Positions 1-8,613 of a stretch of 64,000 nt of DNA are shown piece after piece; positions within the stretch are counted from its first letter, which is position 1; the number at the start of each line of letters is the position of its first letter. A model generated the notes under the pieces. The model did no database searches, was not told where the DNA came from, and saw only the letters and a list, made by a program, of their open reading frames with translations. Origin of the DNA: Litorilituus sediminis (GTDB lineage: Bacteria > Pseudomonadota > Gammaproteobacteria > Enterobacterales > Alteromonadaceae); the NCBI RefSeq assembly GCF_004295665.1, contig NZ_CP034759.1:2604001-2668000 (forward strand). The letters run 5' to 3'. The translations under genes and the position numbers were made by a program.

Positions 1-2
1 CA

Positions 3-1553
3 GCTAAGTTAAAATCTTTGCAGCATTACTTAAATGCTTTTGCTGAGCGATTTTATCTCGCATTGGTGAAAAAACTGATGACAATACGTGTTGTCGTTAT
101 TGCCATTGCACTTGCTTGTTTGCTTGCCACGCTATCCTTATTTGAACAAGTGGGCGTTAGCTTATTTCCTAAAGCGGAAAAGCCAATGATTTTGCTTGAT
201 GTAACCACACCAGCAAACTCTTCTCTTGCTTATACAGACTCTGTTATGCAGGAAGTCAGCCAGCACTTGAAACAGTTTTCACTTATCAGTGAAGTCGCGT
301 TGAATGTTGGTAATTCTAACCCAAGAATTTATTATAATGAGATCCCTAAGCGGGGCATGATACGTTTAGGGCAAGCATTAGTTATTTTGTCTGAATATGA
401 TGAAGCTAAAATTAAAGCGCTTGTCTCGCAATTACGCCAAGATTTTAGTCAGTGGCAGCAAGCCAAAATAACCGTCAAAGAATTTACCCAAGGCCCAGTA
501 ACGGACCAACCCATTGCTATTCGATTAATTAGTGAGTCGTTACCTGATTTAGCTAAGGTCGCTAATGACTTAGCGAAAAAAATGCGCTCAACAACAGGGG
601 TAATTAATATTGATAACCCTATTGGTATGGCTAATACCGAGTTAAGTTTAACCATAGATTATGATAAAGCAGCGCTAAATTATATTGATATAAATCAGCT
701 AGATAATACGGTAAAGACTATTTTATCCGGCACGAGTGTTGGCAATTTTAATCATGACAATGGTGAAGACTACCCTATTCTGGTTCGCAGAGATTCGCCA
801 GAGCTTGAGCGCTTTGCCAATATAGAAATAACCAATAAGTTAGGTGATTCAATTCCATTATCACAGGTAGCTAAATTAACCTTAAGCCAAGGTGATACGG
901 ATTTCTTTCATTATCAAAAGTTGCGTATGGCTAAAGTGTCAGCAGATGTTGATATTGGTCACTCGGTTGGTGAAGTAACGCAGCATTTAGTTGATTATAT
1001 TAATGACTATCAATTACCTCAAGGCATGTATTTTACCTTAGGCGGTGAAGAAGAGTCTCGGCAAAACTCTTTTGCTGGCTTAACTAAAATAATGTTGATA
1101 ACAGCTATAGGAATTTTTGCCGTGCTGGTACTGCAATTTAACTCTATTTTACAGCCAGCAATTATATTTACTTCTATTCCGTTTGCTATGGCTGGTTCTA
1201 TTATTGGCTTGTATTTAACTGGCTTGTCTTTTTCTATGATGGCATTTGTCGGTTTAATTAGCTTGTTTGGTATTGTGGTAAATAATGCCATTATCTTAAT
1301 TGATACCAGTAATCGTAATATTAAGGCTGGTATGGCAAAACGTCAGGCAATATTGGCAGCAAGCAGTACTCGCTTTACGCCAATATTGCTAACAACGTTA
1401 ACAACCATAGGTGGTTTAATTCCATTAACCTTATTTGGCGGCTCGTTGTGGCAACCTTTAGGTGTGGTATTAATTTCGGGCTTGTGTGTTTCAGCGCTGT
1501 CGAGCTTTTTACTGGTACCTATTTTAACTGAGCTATTTACTCGTCATAAATAA
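3..1553 (+). CDS. RND-family efflux permease, C-terminal half (cut by window edge)
   Basis: The frame is open to the first base of the window, so the TTG at 18 is not a true start; about 517 residues are present against roughly 1020 in the family. The segment contains the second periplasmic porter region followed by several membrane helices. The helix motif 'GIVVNNAIILID' (near 1270-1305) is the conserved RND helix signature. The protein would be an inner-membrane proton-driven pump exporting small molecules with a periplasmic adaptor and an outer-membrane channel; those partners must lie upstream of the window. The substrate cannot be read from the sequence. It ends shortly before the PrsK promoter and shows no obvious link to the polysaccharide locus. 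Family confident; specific transporter unknown. Confidence 0.9.
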   Translation, partial: AKLKSLQHYLNAFAERFYLALVKKLMTIRVVVIAIALACLLATLSLFEQVGVSLFPKAEKPMILLDVTTPANSSLAYTDSVMQEVSQHLKQFSLISEVALNVGNSNPRIYYNEIPKRGMIRLGQALVILSEYDEAKIKALVSQLRQDFSQWQQAKITVKEFTQGPVTDQPIAIRLISESLPDLAKVANDLAKKMRSTTGVINIDNPIGMANTELSLTIDYDKAALNYIDINQLDNTVKTILSGTSVGNFNHDNGEDYPILVRRDSPELERFANIEITNKLGDSIPLSQVAKLTLSQGDTDFFHYQKLRMAKVSADVDIGHSVGEVTQHLVDYINDYQLPQGMYFTLGGEEESRQNSFAGLTKIMLITAIGIFAVLVLQFNSILQPAIIFTSIPFAMAGSIIGLYLTGLSFSMMAFVGLISLFGIVVNNAIILIDTSNRNIKAGMAKRQAILAASSTRFTPILLTTLTTIGGLIPLTLFGGSLWQPLGVVLISGLCVSALSSFLLVPILTELFTRHK

Positions 1554-1585
1554 TTATTTCATTTGGTATAAAGCTAGTTTTGGCT

Positions 1586-1616
1586 TTGGCAATACGCTGT
1601 TATTTCGTTATATAAT
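1586..1616 (+). promoter_or_regulatory. Putative sigma-70 promoter of prsK-prsR
   Basis: TTGGCA at 1586-1591 is followed by TATATA (1609-1614, 17-bp spacer) and an exact TATAAT (1611-1616, 19-bp spacer). It lies 28 bases before the prsK ATG, which also has a Shine-Dalgarno AAGGG at 1630-1634. Only one of the two overlapping -10 hexamers need be used. Confidence 0.5.
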
Positions 1617-1643
1617 GGCTAAAAAAGCAAAGGGTAAATAACA

Positions 1644-3671
1644 ATGGAAGTCATAGGCTCAACGGGTTACTTTATAGCAGCCTTTGCATATCTCATCTTT
1701 ATTTTATTGTTGTTAGCTGCGCGCAATAGCATGCTAACAGGTCGGTTATTATTACTCGCTTCGTCTTTAATGCTGGTTTCAGCCGTTGCCGCAGGGTTTC
1801 AACCGAAACAAGGCTTTTCCCTCTTACCTGTACTTGCGCTAGAAACGGTAAAATTACTGACTTGGTCGGTATTAATTTTATGTACACAAGCCAATATACA
1901 TACATTTAGTGAATTAATTCGCCACGAAAAAATTAAAAAGTATTTAGCTATTACCTTAGGTTTATCTGTGCTTTGCTGGCTGTTAGCTATGACAAGCTCG
2001 TCAGGCGCTAAGTATATTTTCTCTTTATTTTTATTACTTAATTTATGGCTTTTGGTGTTACTCGAACAGCTGTATCGCAATGCTGATGTTAAGGTTAAGT
2101 GGGCGTTATGGTCGCTTATTATTGCCTTGGGTATGATCACCGTATTTGATTTTGTCTTGTTCGCACAAGCAGCCATGGTAAATCAACTAGACTTTTCTTA
2201 TTGGTATGCTCGCGGCTTTGTTGCCACAGTAGCTATGCCGCTTATATTAATTAGTACCCGCAGAATAAAAGACTGGTCTGTTAATGTTTTTGTTTCCAGA
2301 GAGGTTGTTTTTTACAGCTCAATGTTACTCATTTCCGGGCTGTATTTATTGTTATTGGCGACGGCTGGCTACGTTATTAACTACTTTGGTGGTGCTTGGG
2401 GAGATGTAATTAGTATCGCTTTTGTTATTTTGGGCGGTACCGTATTAGCAGCGTTGTTAATTACGGAAAAACTGCGTCGAGAAGTAAAAGTCTTTATAAC
2501 TAAACACTTTTTTGCCAATAAATACGATTATCGCATTGAGTGGTTAAAATCTATTGAGCAACTTGAAGAAGGGGTTAGCGATGATTATTACCACACTGCA
2601 ACTCAAATCATTTGCTCAACATTAAACATAGATAAAGCAGCGCTTGTTAAAAAGATGTCAGCAGAGCACTATGCTTGCATGTATCAGCAAAACTTAGCCT
2701 TGGAAACAGAGCAGCTGTATCATTTAGCCCCAGCTGATGAGTTTTGCCAAAAATATAACTGGATTATTGATGTTAGAGAATATGCTAGCGTTGAACAGAG
2801 CTATCCAGAGCTTGAGTTAGATATTGATTACTGCCGAGCACAAGGGTTTGATATTTTAGTGCCTATATTTAAAGAGAAGGTATTTTATGGCTTCTTTTTA
2901 TTGGCATTGCCTGCTGAACAAGGCTCGTTAAACTGGGAAGATAGAGATTTATTATTTGCTTTATCTAAGCAGTTAAGTAATTACCTGTCGCTTAATGAGG
3001 CTAATGAGAGTTTAGCTGAATCGAAGCAATTTGAAGCCTTTCACCGAATGTCTGCTTTTTTAGTCCATGACTTAAAGAATATTCAAGCACAATTGGCACT
3101 GATTAGCAGCAATGCTAAGCGCCATCGCAATAACCCAGAGTTTGTTGATGATGTTTTTGACACCATAGACTCGGCAACCATGCGCTTAGAAAAGGTGTTA
3201 ACACAATTGCGTAATAAGCAAGTTGCCGAATCAGAGAAAAAAGCTGTGAGTATAAATAAACTTATTGAGCAAGTCGTTGCCCAGCGTAATGTTCAACAAC
3301 CGCAAGTTTCGGTTAGTATTGCCTCTGAAATTGCTATGGAAATAGATGCAGAAACCTTTTCATCGGTTATTAATCATTTGCTTCAGAATGCGCAAGAAGC
3401 GACAAATGATGATGGCTGGGTTAAAATAACCGCGGAGTTGATAAAAAACAATTTACACTTAGCCATTGTCGATAATGGCAGCGGTATGTCAGCAGATTTT
3501 ATTCAGCACAGATTGTTTAAGCCATTCGATACCACAAAAGGTAATGCCGGTATGGGAATTGGTGTTTATGAAGCTAAGCAATTTGTTGAAAGCTTAGGCG
3601 GTACTATGCAGGTCACTAGTTTTGAAAATGAAGGTAGCCTGTTTAATATTAGTATTCCTATTAAGGGCTAA
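1644..3671 (+). CDS. prsK: XrtA/PEP-CTERM system sensor histidine kinase PrsK
   Basis: Membrane histidine kinase of the exosortase A exopolysaccharide system, 675 residues. Roughly the first 290 residues are a series of hydrophobic helices, followed by a GAF-like domain (about 310-450) and the kinase core. Visible motifs are the phospho-acceptor H-box 'HDLKN' with H475, an N-box 'HLLQNAQEA' (N582), the G1 box 'DNGSGM' and the G2 box 'GMGIGVYEAK'. It would autophosphorylate and pass phosphate to PrsR, which starts 25 bases downstream. ATG at 1644 has a Shine-Dalgarno AAGGG nine bases before it. The adjoining PrsR and XrtA export genes make the PrsK call firm; the signal sensed is unknown. Confidence 0.92.
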   Translation: MEVIGSTGYFIAAFAYLIFILLLLAARNSMLTGRLLLLASSLMLVSAVAAGFQPKQGFSLLPVLALETVKLLTWSVLILCTQANIHTFSELIRHEKIKKYLAITLGLSVLCWLLAMTSSSGAKYIFSLFLLLNLWLLVLLEQLYRNADVKVKWALWSLIIALGMITVFDFVLFAQAAMVNQLDFSYWYARGFVATVAMPLILISTRRIKDWSVNVFVSREVVFYSSMLLISGLYLLLLATAGYVINYFGGAWGDVISIAFVILGGTVLAALLITEKLRREVKVFITKHFFANKYDYRIEWLKSIEQLEEGVSDDYYHTATQIICSTLNIDKAALVKKMSAEHYACMYQQNLALETEQLYHLAPADEFCQKYNWIIDVREYASVEQSYPELELDIDYCRAQGFDILVPIFKEKVFYGFFLLALPAEQGSLNWEDRDLLFALSKQLSNYLSLNEANESLAESKQFEAFHRMSAFLVHDLKNIQAQLALISSNAKRHRNNPEFVDDVFDTIDSATMRLEKVLTQLRNKQVAESEKKAVSINKLIEQVVAQRNVQQPQVSVSIASEIAMEIDAETFSSVINHLLQNAQEATNDDGWVKITAELIKNNLHLAIVDNGSGMSADFIQHRLFKPFDTTKGNAGMGIGVYEAKQFVESLGGTMQVTSFENEGSLFNISIPIKG

Positions 3672-3696
3672 AAAGGTTAAAGGAAAATAATAATCA

Positions 3697-5046
3697 ATGG
3701 AAAAATTACTCATTGTCGATGATGATTTAGGTGTACAAAAACAGCTGAAATGGAGCTTAGCTGATTATGAAGTTATTTTGGCTGACACACGTGAAAGTGC
3801 GATAGCTGCAGTTAGACGTCATGAGCCAAAAGTTGTCACCTTAGATTTGGGATTACCACCAGATGCTGCGAATGCCAGTGAAGGTCTTTTAGCGCTGAAA
3901 GAAATCTTAGAAATTGCCCCACACACTAAAGTTATTGTAATTACAGGTAATGATGATAGAAGTAATGCCCTAAAAGCGATAGAAATGGGCGCGTATGACT
4001 TTTATCAAAAGCCCGTAGATGCCGATGTCATTAATGTTATTGTTTCTAGAGCTTTTAGTTTAGCTGCCATTGAAGGTGATAACCGCAGTATGAAGGCCGT
4101 AATAGGCTGTGATACGGGTATTATTGGTAGTAGTGAGGGGATAGATAGGCTTAGAGTTATGGTGCAGCGAATTGCGCCGACAGAGATTACCGCCCTGCTG
4201 CTAGGTGAAAGCGGTACAGGTAAAGAAGTAACCGCTAAAGCAATTCACCAAGTCAGTAATCGCAAGGAAAAACCATTTATTGCCATTAACTGTGCTTCTA
4301 TTCCGGAAAATTTACTTGAAAGTGAGTTATTTGGCTTTGAAAAAGGAGCATTTACCGGCGCACATAAAACCACGTTAGGCAAAATTGAGTGTGCTCAAGG
4401 TGGTACGCTGTTTTTGGATGAAATTGGTGATATGCCATATAACTTGCAGGCGAAACTATTACGCTTTTTGCAAGAGAAAGTCATTGAGCGATTAGGTGGC
4501 CGCAAAGAAATTCCTGTCGATGTTCGCGTTGTTTGTGCAACGAATCAAAACTTGCAAGATATGGTGGCAAGTAAAGAGTTTCGAGAAGATCTGTTTTATC
4601 GCATAACAGAAATTACACTGAACATACCACCTCTTCGCGACAGAGAAGAAGATGTACTGATATTAGCGAATTTCTTTTTAAAGCAATACGCTACTGAGTA
4701 TAAACGTAATGTTAAATCATTTGCTACAGATGCTATGCAGGCATTAAGAACGCACCAGTGGCCGGGTAATATCCGTGAATTACAAAATAAAGTTAAATCA
4801 TCTGTGATCATGAGTACAGGCACACAAGTAACGGCATTCGATTTAGGCTTTTTTGATCAGGAAAATGCTGAATATGAGTTATCACTGAATCTGAGAACTG
4901 TGCGTGAACAAGCAGAAACAATCGCTATTCAAAAAGCGTATGCGTTAACTGAAGGCAATATGTCGAAAACGGCTGAGTTGTTAGGCATTACTCGCCCTAC
5001 CCTGTACTCGCTTATTGAGAAGTATGACATTGCCATAAACGAGTAG
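3697..5046 (+). CDS. prsR: PrsR, sigma-54-dependent response regulator of the XrtA/PEP-CTERM system
   Basis: NtrC-type activator of 449 residues. An N-terminal receiver domain carries the acidic pocket 'VDDD' (8-10) and the phospho-acceptor D50 in 'VTLDLGLPP'. The central AAA+ domain shows Walker A 'GESGTGKE' (170-177), an intact 'GAFTGA' loop (217-222) needed to contact sigma-54, and Walker B 'LFLDEIGD'. The C-terminal helix-turn-helix 'MSKTAELLGITRPTLYSLIE' is Fis-like. It should be phosphorylated by PrsK encoded just upstream and activate sigma-54 promoters of PEP-CTERM protein genes. No convincing -24/-12 promoter was found in this window, so its targets probably lie elsewhere. All catalytic motifs look intact. 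Confidence 0.93.
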   Translation: MEKLLIVDDDLGVQKQLKWSLADYEVILADTRESAIAAVRRHEPKVVTLDLGLPPDAANASEGLLALKEILEIAPHTKVIVITGNDDRSNALKAIEMGAYDFYQKPVDADVINVIVSRAFSLAAIEGDNRSMKAVIGCDTGIIGSSEGIDRLRVMVQRIAPTEITALLLGESGTGKEVTAKAIHQVSNRKEKPFIAINCASIPENLLESELFGFEKGAFTGAHKTTLGKIECAQGGTLFLDEIGDMPYNLQAKLLRFLQEKVIERLGGRKEIPVDVRVVCATNQNLQDMVASKEFREDLFYRITEITLNIPPLRDREEDVLILANFFLKQYATEYKRNVKSFATDAMQALRTHQWPGNIRELQNKVKSSVIMSTGTQVTAFDLGFFDQENAEYELSLNLRTVREQAETIAIQKAYALTEGNMSKTAELLGITRPTLYSLIEKYDIAINE

Positions 5047-5070
5047 TCACGCCCTACTCTAACGCTAACT

Positions 5071-5104
5071 AAAAAAGCGAGTGTATTAACACACTCGCTT
5101 TTTT
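5071..5104. terminator. Bidirectional rho-independent terminator between prsR and the XrtA ATPase gene
   Basis: A perfect stem pairs AAAAAAGCGAGTGT (5071-5084) with its complement from 5091, around a six-base loop, and ends in a T-run. The A-run on the left makes it work on either strand. It separates plus-strand prsR (ends 5046) from the convergent minus-strand gene ending at 5126. Confidence 0.88.
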
Positions 5105-5125
5105 ATTGTTTAATATGTTCAGCCT

Positions 5126-6163
5126 TTAATTTTCTGCTTCTTTACTTTGCAACTCAGCATATTCGCGATTTTTTTGCTTCAATAGCTTATCTATATATCG
5201 CGTCATTTTGACTTTTTGTTGAATCGAGGTTTCTAAAATTTCTTCTACTTCACGTAAAACATTTTTTATATTCTCAACGTTTTCACTGGAGTTAACCACT
5301 AAAGGTTGAGCTTTTTGCTCATTGGTTAGGTTTTGTCCATTTAATGAGCCGGTTAACTCTACCGCCATTTCTTCCGCCACTTCATTGATGGCATTAATGG
5401 TTATTGTTTCTAGCTCTTCAAGAAAGCCAAATAGCAGCAAGCGATCAACAAAAATATTAATTTTACGAGGAACACCAAGCGTCTTTTCAAAAATCAGCTT
5501 GAAGGCATCATCAGAAAACAAGGTTTCTTTATTACAATTTGCTTGGCTTAATCTATGATTTATATAATCTTTTACTTCTTCAAGGTTTAGGGGCTTTAAA
5601 TGTGCAGAGGCAATAATTCGTTGGCGAAACTGCTCCATATCAGGGGCTGATATGATGTCTTTTAGCTCTTCTTGTCCGAGTAAAAAGCTTTGTATAAGCG
5701 GCTTATTATCTAATTGAAAGTTAGATAGCATACGTAGCTCTTCAACGGTTTCTGCAGGCAGGTTTTGTGCTTCATCAACTAATAATAATGCCCTTTTGCC
5801 TTGGTTATGTAATGTCACTAAGAAGTTTTCGATGCTTTGCAGAATATCGGCTTTATTGTTGCCTTCAACGGGAATTTTAAACTCTGCGGCAACTAGCTCT
5901 AGTAGCTCTTCTGGTGCAAGTTTTGTTGTTACAAGTTGCGCGGCAACGATATTTTCATCGGCGATATTGGCAAGTAAATTTCTTGCAATAGTGGTTTTAC
6001 CTGTACCAATTGGGCCGGTAATTACAATAAAGCCCTCCCCTTGATCTAAGCCGTATTGCAAGTAAGATAAGGCTCGTTGATGATGGCTCGTTGCAAAGAA
6101 AAACCTAGGATCTGGGCTTAGCTGAAACGGGCGTTCGGTAAAGCCATAATAACTTTCATACAT
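5126..6163 (-). CDS. XrtA-associated AAA ATPase (ExeA/GspA-like secretion ATPase family)
   Basis: 345-residue ATPase of the subfamily found in PEP-CTERM/exosortase A polysaccharide loci. The N-terminus 'MYESYYGFTERPFQLSPDP' is characteristic of ExeA-like proteins. Walker A 'GPIGTGKTT' occupies residues 50-58 and Walker B 'LLLVDEAQ' lies near 130. The C-terminus is charged and helical, probably coiled coil. It starts one base after the stop codon of the upstream beta-barrel-like gene (6165), so the two are translationally coupled. It is the last gene of the minus operon that begins with the Wza-like lipoprotein. It presumably powers or organises export across the envelope; the exact role is not known. 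Confidence 0.9.
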   Translation of the reverse strand: MYESYYGFTERPFQLSPDPRFFFATSHHQRALSYLQYGLDQGEGFIVITGPIGTGKTTIARNLLANIADENIVAAQLVTTKLAPEELLELVAAEFKIPVEGNNKADILQSIENFLVTLHNQGKRALLLVDEAQNLPAETVEELRMLSNFQLDNKPLIQSFLLGQEELKDIISAPDMEQFRQRIIASAHLKPLNLEEVKDYINHRLSQANCNKETLFSDDAFKLIFEKTLGVPRKINIFVDRLLLFGFLEELETITINAINEVAEEMAVELTGSLNGQNLTNEQKAQPLVVNSSENVENIKNVLREVEEILETSIQQKVKMTRYIDKLLKQKNREYAELQSKEAEN

Positions 6164-6164
6164 G

Positions 6165-7778
6165 TTAAAATTCTTTTGTAATATTGATTGAAGCTCTGGC
6201 TTCAGTATAAGTTCTGTCTATGCGCGAAGACTCGCGATCAAGAAATTTCAGTGAGATAAAGGTTGTTAAAGAGTGCGCTAATTTTTTGTTATAAACCGCT
6301 TCAACGACTTTGTAGGTATCTGTTTGCCTTGGCCCTTGAGGGTTCTCTTTATCAAACGTGTTATCGTAATAGCTGGTAATTAAGCTAATATCACTTTTAG
6401 GGCTTAGTTTACGTGTAATATCAAAGCTAATATCAAAGTATTCGTCAATAATGCCTGTAGCCAATGCTTCTCGCTCTCTGGCAGAAACATTAAGAGTAAA
6501 ATCGGTGCGTGATAATGAAAGCACTGACAACCAGGCTAAGCGTTTATTCAGTGTAAACTCATTGTTCTCTACAGGCGTTAAGCTTGAAAGAGGCACTAAA
6601 GAGAAATTAGTGTCAGCAGGTGGTTGGTTTTGGGCAAAGCAATCAGTTAAGCTGATATTGCTACTTCCCTGTGGAATTGGACACCAAAACAGGCCTAGCT
6701 CTTCTGCAATGTAGGTATTACGGTCAAAGACTTCTATAGATTCATCGTAAGTAATGTTATTGGTTAAGCGCTTTGCTTTATGATTGAAATTAAATTCATA
6801 AGAGTCACCAAAAAAGCGCTTGCTATAACTAGCGTACAGGGATGTTCTTGGCGAAGGTTTCCAGTCTAAACTCGCAGCGACATAGTCATCGCTTGTGGTG
6901 TCTTCTTTATCGACATAATTGTAGGATAAATCGAAAGAAAAGTGGCGTGTTGGAATAAATCTTAGCCCAGGACCCCAGGATGGCGTTGTGCCAGGCGAAG
7001 TACCCGCTAAATTTCCTTTAATATCTTCATTGTAATAGCGAACAAAAGGGTTAACGTGATATGAAGTGATAGCACCAAGCTTAACCTCCATAGTGTAATT
7101 TTCACCGTCTAAATCTTTATTTTCCCTGTAGCTGTATTGACCATCTACTTGCCAAAAAACATGGCGTGCACTTTGGCCATTGCTACTTTCAATTAGTGCC
7201 GTGTAGCCTTCACTTTCACCTATGTTATCCTCGGTTTCTATTAGGTTATAGACAAGCGAAGAATTTAATTGGTGAGCGTTGTTGTTAAGGTTATATTGGA
7301 AGCCAGCAAAGTGCTTTTTTTGTTGGATGGTATCACCAGAAACTAAATCAGCTAGACTATTACTGGTTTCATCTTTACTGATATTGGTTATAGATGAGCG
7401 AGCAATAAATTCAGGGCCGCCGTCCCACATTGACCATAAAAAATTTAAATTGGCTTCTTGAAAGTCATCATTTAGATCGCTGTCATGACTATAAGCTGCG
7501 AAGGTTTCAGTGCCCGTAAATGACATTTTTAGCCTTTTAGAAAGGTATTCGGTTTCTAAGCCAATAAATGCCTGACTGACTAAACTTGATTGCTTGTCAG
7601 TGTTCACCAACTCAACATTATTAGAGTATGTTTCGGTTAAACCAATATTGGGATCAAAAGTCCACTCTCCAGCTATGGTCGCTGGTGATAACGTGAGTAG
7701 AGATACCAATGCATATTGCGTTGGTATCTTTATGCTTTTATTGATGCGACTTACCGTAGCCATAACCATAGTAGCCAT
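6165..7778 (-). CDS. PEP-CTERM/XrtA system-associated outer-membrane beta-barrel-like protein
   Basis: About 537 residues with an N-terminal signal peptide (hydrophobic stretch ending near 'SPATIAGEW') followed by alternating aromatic beta-strand sequence typical of outer-membrane barrels, ending in a phenylalanine ('INITKEF'). It matches the uncharacterised XrtA-associated family encoded between the tyrosine kinase and the ExeA-like ATPase. I place the start at the ATG at 7778, six bases after AAGG, rather than at 7784, where the Shine-Dalgarno would touch the ATG. The gene overlaps the end of the kinase gene by 41 bases. The putative role is polysaccharide passage or anchoring at the outer membrane, which is inference. 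Confidence 0.85.
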   Translation of the reverse strand: MATMVMATVSRINKSIKIPTQYALVSLLTLSPATIAGEWTFDPNIGLTETYSNNVELVNTDKQSSLVSQAFIGLETEYLSKRLKMSFTGTETFAAYSHDSDLNDDFQEANLNFLWSMWDGGPEFIARSSITNISKDETSNSLADLVSGDTIQQKKHFAGFQYNLNNNAHQLNSSLVYNLIETEDNIGESEGYTALIESSNGQSARHVFWQVDGQYSYRENKDLDGENYTMEVKLGAITSYHVNPFVRYYNEDIKGNLAGTSPGTTPSWGPGLRFIPTRHFSFDLSYNYVDKEDTTSDDYVAASLDWKPSPRTSLYASYSKRFFGDSYEFNFNHKAKRLTNNITYDESIEVFDRNTYIAEELGLFWCPIPQGSSNISLTDCFAQNQPPADTNFSLVPLSSLTPVENNEFTLNKRLAWLSVLSLSRTDFTLNVSAREREALATGIIDEYFDISFDITRKLSPKSDISLITSYYDNTFDKENPQGPRQTDTYKVVEAVYNKKLAHSLTTFISLKFLDRESSRIDRTYTEARASINITKEF

Positions 7779-8610
7779 AGACATCCTTTTTCGACCTAAT
7801 TGTCTTGTTCATCACCAGACCAATAGCCATATCTTCATTTAATTGAGATACTGCGCGTTTTACATCATCTGTTTTAGTTTTTGACTCTTCCACAACAACA
7901 ATCGCTTGACCGACAAGATCTGATAAAACCGGTGTTTCTGTAACACCTAAAATTGGTGGGCAGTCAAATATAACGATACGATCTGGGTAACGCTCTGCCA
8001 GCTCTTTTGCCAGTTGTGCCATACGCTCACTTGCCAATAACTCATTGGTTAGATGATGCGGTTTGCCAGCGGGAATGAGCTTTAAATTATCAATATTAGT
8101 ACTGTAGATAATATCGGAAATAGACGGTACTTCAGCTAATAAGTACTCTAATAGCCCTTTTTTACTTTCAAACTCTAGTTCACGATGTAAGCTTGGTCTT
8201 AATACGTCAGCATCAACTAATAACACGGTTTTGTCTTGTTCTAAGGCAATACTTAACGCTAAATTTATCGCGATATAAGTTTTGCCCTCGTTAGGACTTG
8301 AGCTGGTTACCATGATCAAGTTGCCGTGATTTAGTGTTTTAGCCGCTAAGCCAAAGGCATTGTTAAGTAGTTTTCGCTTAATGTGGCGGAACTCTTCTTG
8401 AATATGGTGTGTACTATCTGGGCTATAAATAAAGCCCCTTTCAGTCAACCTTTCACCATTAAGGGTTATTTTCTCTTTTGGCTTACTTGGTTGAGTTTCA
8501 GCGACTATAGCTTGTTTATGCGGCTGAACTAAGTTCGCTTCTTGTGTTTCTTTCGGCTGCTCTTGCTGAACTTGCTTTTGTTTCGCCAAGGCTTTCTCAA
8601 TGGTACTCAT
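7738..8610 (-). CDS. XrtA-associated exopolysaccharide tyrosine autokinase (BY-kinase)
   Basis: 290-residue cytoplasmic bacterial tyrosine kinase domain of the PEP-CTERM-locus subfamily. Visible are Walker A 'SSSPNEGKT' (about residue 105), Walker A-prime 'LLVDADVLRP', Walker B 'IVIFDCPP', and a tyrosine-rich C-terminal tail 'YGYYGYGYGK' that is autophosphorylated in this family. It lacks a membrane part and should act with the separate chain-length determinant encoded just upstream (stop at 8614, three bases from this start). Phosphorylation cycles of such kinases control polymer length and export. Its tyrosine-tail codons overlap the start of the downstream gene. Confidence 0.92.
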   Translation of the reverse strand: MSTIEKALAKQKQVQQEQPKETQEANLVQPHKQAIVAETQPSKPKEKITLNGERLTERGFIYSPDSTHHIQEEFRHIKRKLLNNAFGLAAKTLNHGNLIMVTSSSPNEGKTYIAINLALSIALEQDKTVLLVDADVLRPSLHRELEFESKKGLLEYLLAEVPSISDIIYSTNIDNLKLIPAGKPHHLTNELLASERMAQLAKELAERYPDRIVIFDCPPILGVTETPVLSDLVGQAIVVVEESKTKTDDVKRAVSQLNEDMAIGLVMNKTIRSKKDVYGYYGYGYGKSHQ

Positions 8611-8613
8611 GGC

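Noticed and set aside
1553..1575. TTTGGTAT near the end of the RND gene as another repeat copy
   Set aside because: Only about seven bases resemble the ATACCAA element end and no partner end follows.
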